Assembly: GCA_023460035.1 (NCBI GenBank)
Contig: JAEWRN010000018.1
Span: 62,001 to 126,000 of the forward strand
DNA length: 64,000 nt
From: Bacillota bacterium
GTDB taxonomy: Bacteria > Bacillota > Clostridia > Oscillospirales > Ruminococcaceae
Reading direction: 5' to 3'
Shown: piece by piece, positions 61,179 to 64,000 of the stretch
Layout: each line of letters opens with the position of its first letter
Numbering within the stretch: the stretch's first letter is position 1
Translations under genes and position numbers: made by a program
The notes under the pieces: model-generated
Told to the model about the DNA's origin: nothing
The model's database searches: none
What the model saw: only the letters and a program-made list of their open reading frames with translations

Positions 61179-61207
61179 TTGACAATTAGTGGTAGCCATG
61201 TTATGTT
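61179..61207 (+). promoter_or_regulatory. Promoter of the DUF4352-like lipoprotein gene
   Basis: TTGACA (61179-61184), a 17-bp spacer and TATGTT (61202-61207). Confidence 0.75.
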
Positions 61208-61252
61208 GAAAATGAAAACAAAAGTGAAAAGTAAACAGAAAAGAGAAACGAA

Positions 61253-61822
61253 ATGAGGAACAAAATCAAACTGGGTAAAAAATTGATCGCGGTTGCAGCT
61301 GCGTTGGTACTGGCTTTCGCTTTGGCGGGGTGCGACAATATGCCTACCCTTGGTGGTAACGGCCTGACACCGGTAGAAGATGCCTCCACCACCTCGGATG
61401 GGCGCGAAACCGGCGGTTATGCAGTGGCGGATATGGGCGAAGAGATGAATTGCCACTTTTTCGGCTTTACCGTAAATTCTGCCTATCGCACGGCGGCATA
61501 CGAAGGCGCTGCCCCGGCGGACGGCAACTCGTTTGTGGTGGTTGAAGTAACAATCAATAACCCGTATGATGAAGATGTGCCCATGTTTGGCAACGATTTT
61601 GTGCTGTTTTACGGGGATACCGATACCGACTATTGCTACCCGATCAGCAGTATTGCGGACAGCCAGCTGCCAGACGAGTACCAAATCGAAAAAGGCGGCA
61701 GCCGCACGGGTGAGATTGTGTTTGAAGTGCCGACGCAAAGCACGGATTTTTCGTTCATTTACCAAGAAATATACGAAGACGATGTTTGGGGAAACGCTTA
61801 CGGTGTTTCGTTCTCTTTATAA
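61253..61822 (+). CDS. DUF4352-like secreted lipoprotein
   Basis: A 189-residue protein with a signal peptide (KKLIAVAAALVLAFALAGC) and lipidated Cys about residue 27. After a linker comes an immunoglobulin-like beta domain. Its conserved strand order (FGFTVNSAYRT, NSFVVVEVTINNPYDEDVPMFGNDFVLFY, GGSRTGEIVFEVP) matches DUF4352 / TRF2-like domains of Gram-positive surface proteins. A role at the cell surface is likely, the ligand unknown. AAGAGAAACG precedes the ATG. A long terminator follows. Confidence 0.85.
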   Translation: MRNKIKLGKKLIAVAAALVLAFALAGCDNMPTLGGNGLTPVEDASTTSDGRETGGYAVADMGEEMNCHFFGFTVNSAYRTAAYEGAAPADGNSFVVVEVTINNPYDEDVPMFGNDFVLFYGDTDTDYCYPISSIADSQLPDEYQIEKGGSRTGEIVFEVPTQSTDFSFIYQEIYEDDVWGNAYGVSFSL

Positions 61823-61824
61823 GT

Positions 61825-61877
61825 AACGACAAAAGGCCAGCACCGGGCAAGCCTGCCGGCGCTGGCCTTTTGTCGTT
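61825..61877. terminator. Strong bidirectional terminator
   Basis: A 17-bp perfect stem (61825-61841 / 61861-61877) with T-run on the + strand. Confidence 0.85.
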
Positions 61878-61957
61878 TTAGCCCGCAAGGCACGGCAATT
61901 GCACAAAATCACTAAAACAGGCACCACATTTTGTACATGTGCTTTGGCAGCCAGCGG

Positions 61958-61986
61958 TTGAGGTTTAAGGCCCTGTGTGTTATAGT
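61958..61986 (+). promoter_or_regulatory. Promoter of glpK
   Basis: TTGAGG (61958-61963), a 17-bp spacer and TATAGT (61981-61986), giving a leader of about 115 bases. Confidence 0.65.
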
Positions 61987-62020
61987 AAAAAGCAGAATAA
62001 AAAGCTTTAGAGACAGGAGT

Positions 62021-62074
62021 CAAAGCGAGAAAACATCCCCCCATAGGGGTTGTTTGCTTTGGCCTTTTTTATTT
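62021..62074 (+). promoter_or_regulatory. Terminator-like attenuator in the glpK leader
   Basis: Between promoter and gene lies a hairpin, CAAAGC/GCTTTG (62021-62026 / 62056-62061), AAACA/TGTTT and CCCC/GGGG, followed by TTTTTTATTT (62065-62074). It would stop transcription unless opposed. In Bacillus the glpFK leader is controlled by GlpP antitermination at a comparable place; a similar control is inferred. Confidence 0.7.
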
Positions 62075-62107
62075 CCCACGGTAGGGGTAAAACAGGGGAG
62101 GCAATCG

Positions 62108-63598
62108 ATGAAAAAGTATATTATTTCTCTCGATCAGGGTACAACCAGCTCGCGTGCCATTATTTTTGACCATGAACAAAACATTGTGGAAATTGCGCAG
62201 AAAGAATTCCAGCAGATCTACCCAAAACCGGGGTATGTGGAACACGACCCAATGGAAATTTACGCGTCACAGTATGGCGTGCTGATTGAGGTGCTTGCCA
62301 AAAGCGGCATTTCCCCGCAGGAGGTTGCGGCCATTGGCATTACAAACCAACGCGAAACGACGATTGTGTGGGATAAGAAAACCGGCCGCCCGGTGTACAA
62401 CGCCATTGTGTGGCAGTGCCGGCGCACCGCCGACATCTGCGAGCAGATGAAGCGCGACGGCATGGAAAAGCATGTGCGGGACACGACGGGGCTGATTGTG
62501 GACGCGTATTTTTCCGGTACGAAAATTAAGTGGATCTTAGACCATGTAGAGGGGGCCCGCGCCCGTGCAGAGGCGGGTGAACTGCTGTTTGGTACGGTGG
62601 ACAGCTGGCTGATTTGGAAGCTGACCGGCGGGGTGCACGTGACCGACTACACCAATGCCTCGCGCACGATGCTGTACGACATTCATAAATTGCAGTGGGA
62701 TAAAACACTGTGCGACTATTTGGGCGTGCCCCTTGCCATGCTGCCCCGTGTGACCAACAGCAGTGAAATTTATGGCAATGTCAATATTCAGGGGGTTGAT
62801 ATCCCCATTGCGGGCGTTGCGGGCGACCAGCAGGCCGCACTGTTTGGGCAGGCCTGCTTTGACAAAGGCGATGCCAAAAACACCTATGGCACCGGCTGCT
62901 TTTTACTGATGAACACCGGCGACGAGGTGTGCCACAGTCAAAACGGTCTGCTTTCTACCATTGCCATCGGCCTTGACGGCAAGGTGACCTATGCGTTGGA
63001 AGGCAGTGTGTTTGTGGGCGGCGCAGTGGTGCAATGGCTGCGGGATGAGATGCATTTTATTGACGAGGCCCGCGATTGTGAGTATTTTGCGACGAAGGTA
63101 AAAGATAACGGCGGTGTCTTTTTGGTGCCGGCATTCACCGGCCTTGGCGCGCCGCACTGGGACATGTACGCCCGCGGCACCATAGTGGGGATTACCCGTG
63201 GTACCACTCGCTCGCACATCATTCGCGCCGCGGTAGAGTCGACCGCCTACCAGTCAAAAGACCTGCTGGATGCGATGCAGACCGACACGGGCATCCTGCT
63301 GAAGGAGCTGCGGGTAGACGGCGGCGCCAGCCGGGATAACTTTTTAATGCAGTTTCAGGCCGATATTATGGACCTGCCGCTGCGCAGGCCGATGATTCGG
63401 GAGACGACCGCGCTGGGCGCAGCTTACCTTGCGGGCCTTGCCACCGGTTTTTGGAAAGACCTTGACGAAATTCGCACCCATTGGACACTGGACAAAATGT
63501 ATCAGCCGGATATGGAGCTGGCACAGCGGCAAGAGCTGATGCGCCACTGGCACAAAGCGGTTGGGCGCTCGCTCAACTGGGCAGACCACGAAGAATAA
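62108..63598 (+). CDS. glpK: Glycerol kinase
   Basis: A 496-residue FGGY-family kinase making glycerol-3-phosphate from glycerol and ATP. The start is MKKYIISLDQGTTSSRAIIFDH; ITNQRETTIVWDKKTGRPVYNAIVWQCRRT, GVAGDQQAALFGQ and DGGASRDNFLMQFQADI follow. The ATG at 62108 follows AGGGGAGG. The PTS-phosphorylated histidine region of Firmicute GlpK (near residue 230) reads TNASRTMLYDIHKLQWD, where His is present but alignment is needed. No glpF or glpD is adjacent in the window. A strong terminator follows. Confidence 0.97.
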   Translation: MKKYIISLDQGTTSSRAIIFDHEQNIVEIAQKEFQQIYPKPGYVEHDPMEIYASQYGVLIEVLAKSGISPQEVAAIGITNQRETTIVWDKKTGRPVYNAIVWQCRRTADICEQMKRDGMEKHVRDTTGLIVDAYFSGTKIKWILDHVEGARARAEAGELLFGTVDSWLIWKLTGGVHVTDYTNASRTMLYDIHKLQWDKTLCDYLGVPLAMLPRVTNSSEIYGNVNIQGVDIPIAGVAGDQQAALFGQACFDKGDAKNTYGTGCFLLMNTGDEVCHSQNGLLSTIAIGLDGKVTYALEGSVFVGGAVVQWLRDEMHFIDEARDCEYFATKVKDNGGVFLVPAFTGLGAPHWDMYARGTIVGITRGTTRSHIIRAAVESTAYQSKDLLDAMQTDTGILLKELRVDGGASRDNFLMQFQADIMDLPLRRPMIRETTALGAAYLAGLATGFWKDLDEIRTHWTLDKMYQPDMELAQRQELMRHWHKAVGRSLNWADHEE

Positions 63599-63617
63599 CG
63601 CGCAAAGCCATGCAGAC

Positions 63618-63664
63618 AAAAGCGCCCTCCCTTTGCTGAAACCGGCAAAAGGAGGGCGCTTTTG
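63618..63664. terminator. Terminator after glpK
   Basis: AAAAGCGCCCTCC pairs with GGAGGGCGCTTTT across a TTTGC/GCAAA inner stem; T-rich on both strands. Confidence 0.88.
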
Positions 63665-63668
63665 TGGT

Positions 63669-63839
63669 GTTATGCTGTGGCGGGCCGTAAGCGGTTAAAA
63701 ATAACCGTTCAGTACGAACCGCTGTTGACCGCAGTAAAACAACCGCCGCTTTTTTGCAGGGTGCCGGTGCCGATAAAATACGGCAGCCACAAAAACCGCA
63801 CAGTAGCAGCTTTTGTGCCGCAATGGCCGGCGGGTTAAC
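63669..63839. other. No recognisable gene
   Basis: A short GGTTA/TAACC hairpin near 63700 is the only clear structure. I see no promoter or ORF I would defend. Confidence 0.4.
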
Positions 63840-63998
63840 CTAGCAGGCAGTGTCTGCCCCGCTAGCCACACCGCAGCAGCAAAACCGGTAAATCAGCACC
63901 TGGTAAAGTACAATAAAAAGCCACCCAATGGCGGTCGCCGCCGCAACAGCAGGCAGCCTCCAAGACCCAATCAACAAATACGAAAAAGTGCAGCGCAC
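63840..63998 (-). CDS. C-terminal end of a hydrophobic protein, truncated by the window edge
   Basis: The minus strand is open from the window end to a TAG at 63840-63842, giving 52 residues that include a membrane-like helix (LPAVAAATAIGWLFIVLYQVLI) followed by RFCCCGVAS. No family can be assigned from so short a piece, and it could be chance. Confidence 0.4.
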   Translation of the reverse strand: MRCTFSYLLIGSWRLPAVAAATAIGWLFIVLYQVLIYRFCCCGVASGADTAC

Positions 63999-64000
63999 GG

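Noticed and set aside
63840..63998. Treating the edge fragment as a named transporter
   Set aside because: A single hydrophobic helix followed by CCC is not enough for any family call.

Overview
The window reads as one continuous stretch of chromosome from a fairly GC-rich Firmicute (Bacillota, class Clostridia). A relative of the Faecalibacterium/Subdoligranulum/Gemmiger group (Oscillospiraceae) is my best guess. The pointers are a fused IspH-ribosomal protein S1 gene, an IreB (UPF0297) gene, a T-box in front of pheST, a 359-residue primary sigma factor in a dgt-dnaG-rpoD cluster, rpoBC followed directly by rpsL-rpsG-fusA-tuf, and GNAT-free peptidoglycan genes with frequent TTG/GTG starts. 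The species assignment is inference. I see no transposase, integrase, CRISPR array, tRNA or rRNA; this is core chromosome.

Layout. 1-9.4 kb: 3' end of an O6-alkylguanine methyltransferase gene, a TetR-controlled membrane protein operon, a nitroreductase, an M20 amidohydrolase, ireB, and pheST behind a T-box. 9.5-14.7 kb: acpS, a LytM-like protein that has lost its catalytic histidines, a hydroxyacid dehydrogenase, and a DUF1538 membrane protein overlapping a tandem PII-like gene. 14.7-23.4 kb: murC; a protein resembling the body of a CCA-adding enzyme without its catalytic head, overlapping an acyltransferase; a translationally coupled flavoprotein-cmk-plsC-ispH/rpsA operon; RNase P RNA. 23.4-35.8 kb: a zinc-ribbon/TM2 protein, gdhA, a pseudouridine synthase, two paralogous LysM-G5-M23 cell wall hydrolases, murA, a YycJ-type hydrolase, rlmH, a cysteine-peptidase-like protein and a ComM-type ATPase. 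36-43.5 kb: phosphohexomutase, rpmE, yigZ, dgt-dnaG-rpoD, and an Rrf2 regulator with likely Fe-S cysteines. 43.6-56.1 kb: rpoB-rpoC-rpsL-rpsG-fusA-tuf behind a perfect consensus promoter. 56.1-57.1 kb: a gene-free kilobase rich in RNA-like structure, including a very likely small RNA. 57.1-64 kb: small hypothetical gene, rhomboid-like protein, HPr-like protein, two paralogous zinc-finger membrane proteins, a lipoprotein, glpK behind an attenuator, and a membrane protein cut by the window edge.

How it fits together. Most genes serve information flow (RNA polymerase, primase, translation factors, PheRS, RNase P, RlmH) and the envelope (MurA, MurC, M23 proteins, PlsC, IspH). The more novel material is in gene architecture. 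Two fused genes (ispH/rpsA and the PII pair) keep a strong ribosome-binding site plus ATG exactly at the domain junction. One M23 gene apparently starts at CTG. The intergenic kilobase after tuf holds a promoter-hairpin-CCUCCC-hairpin-terminator unit and a second structured element. Many promoters carry TGG directly before the -10 box.
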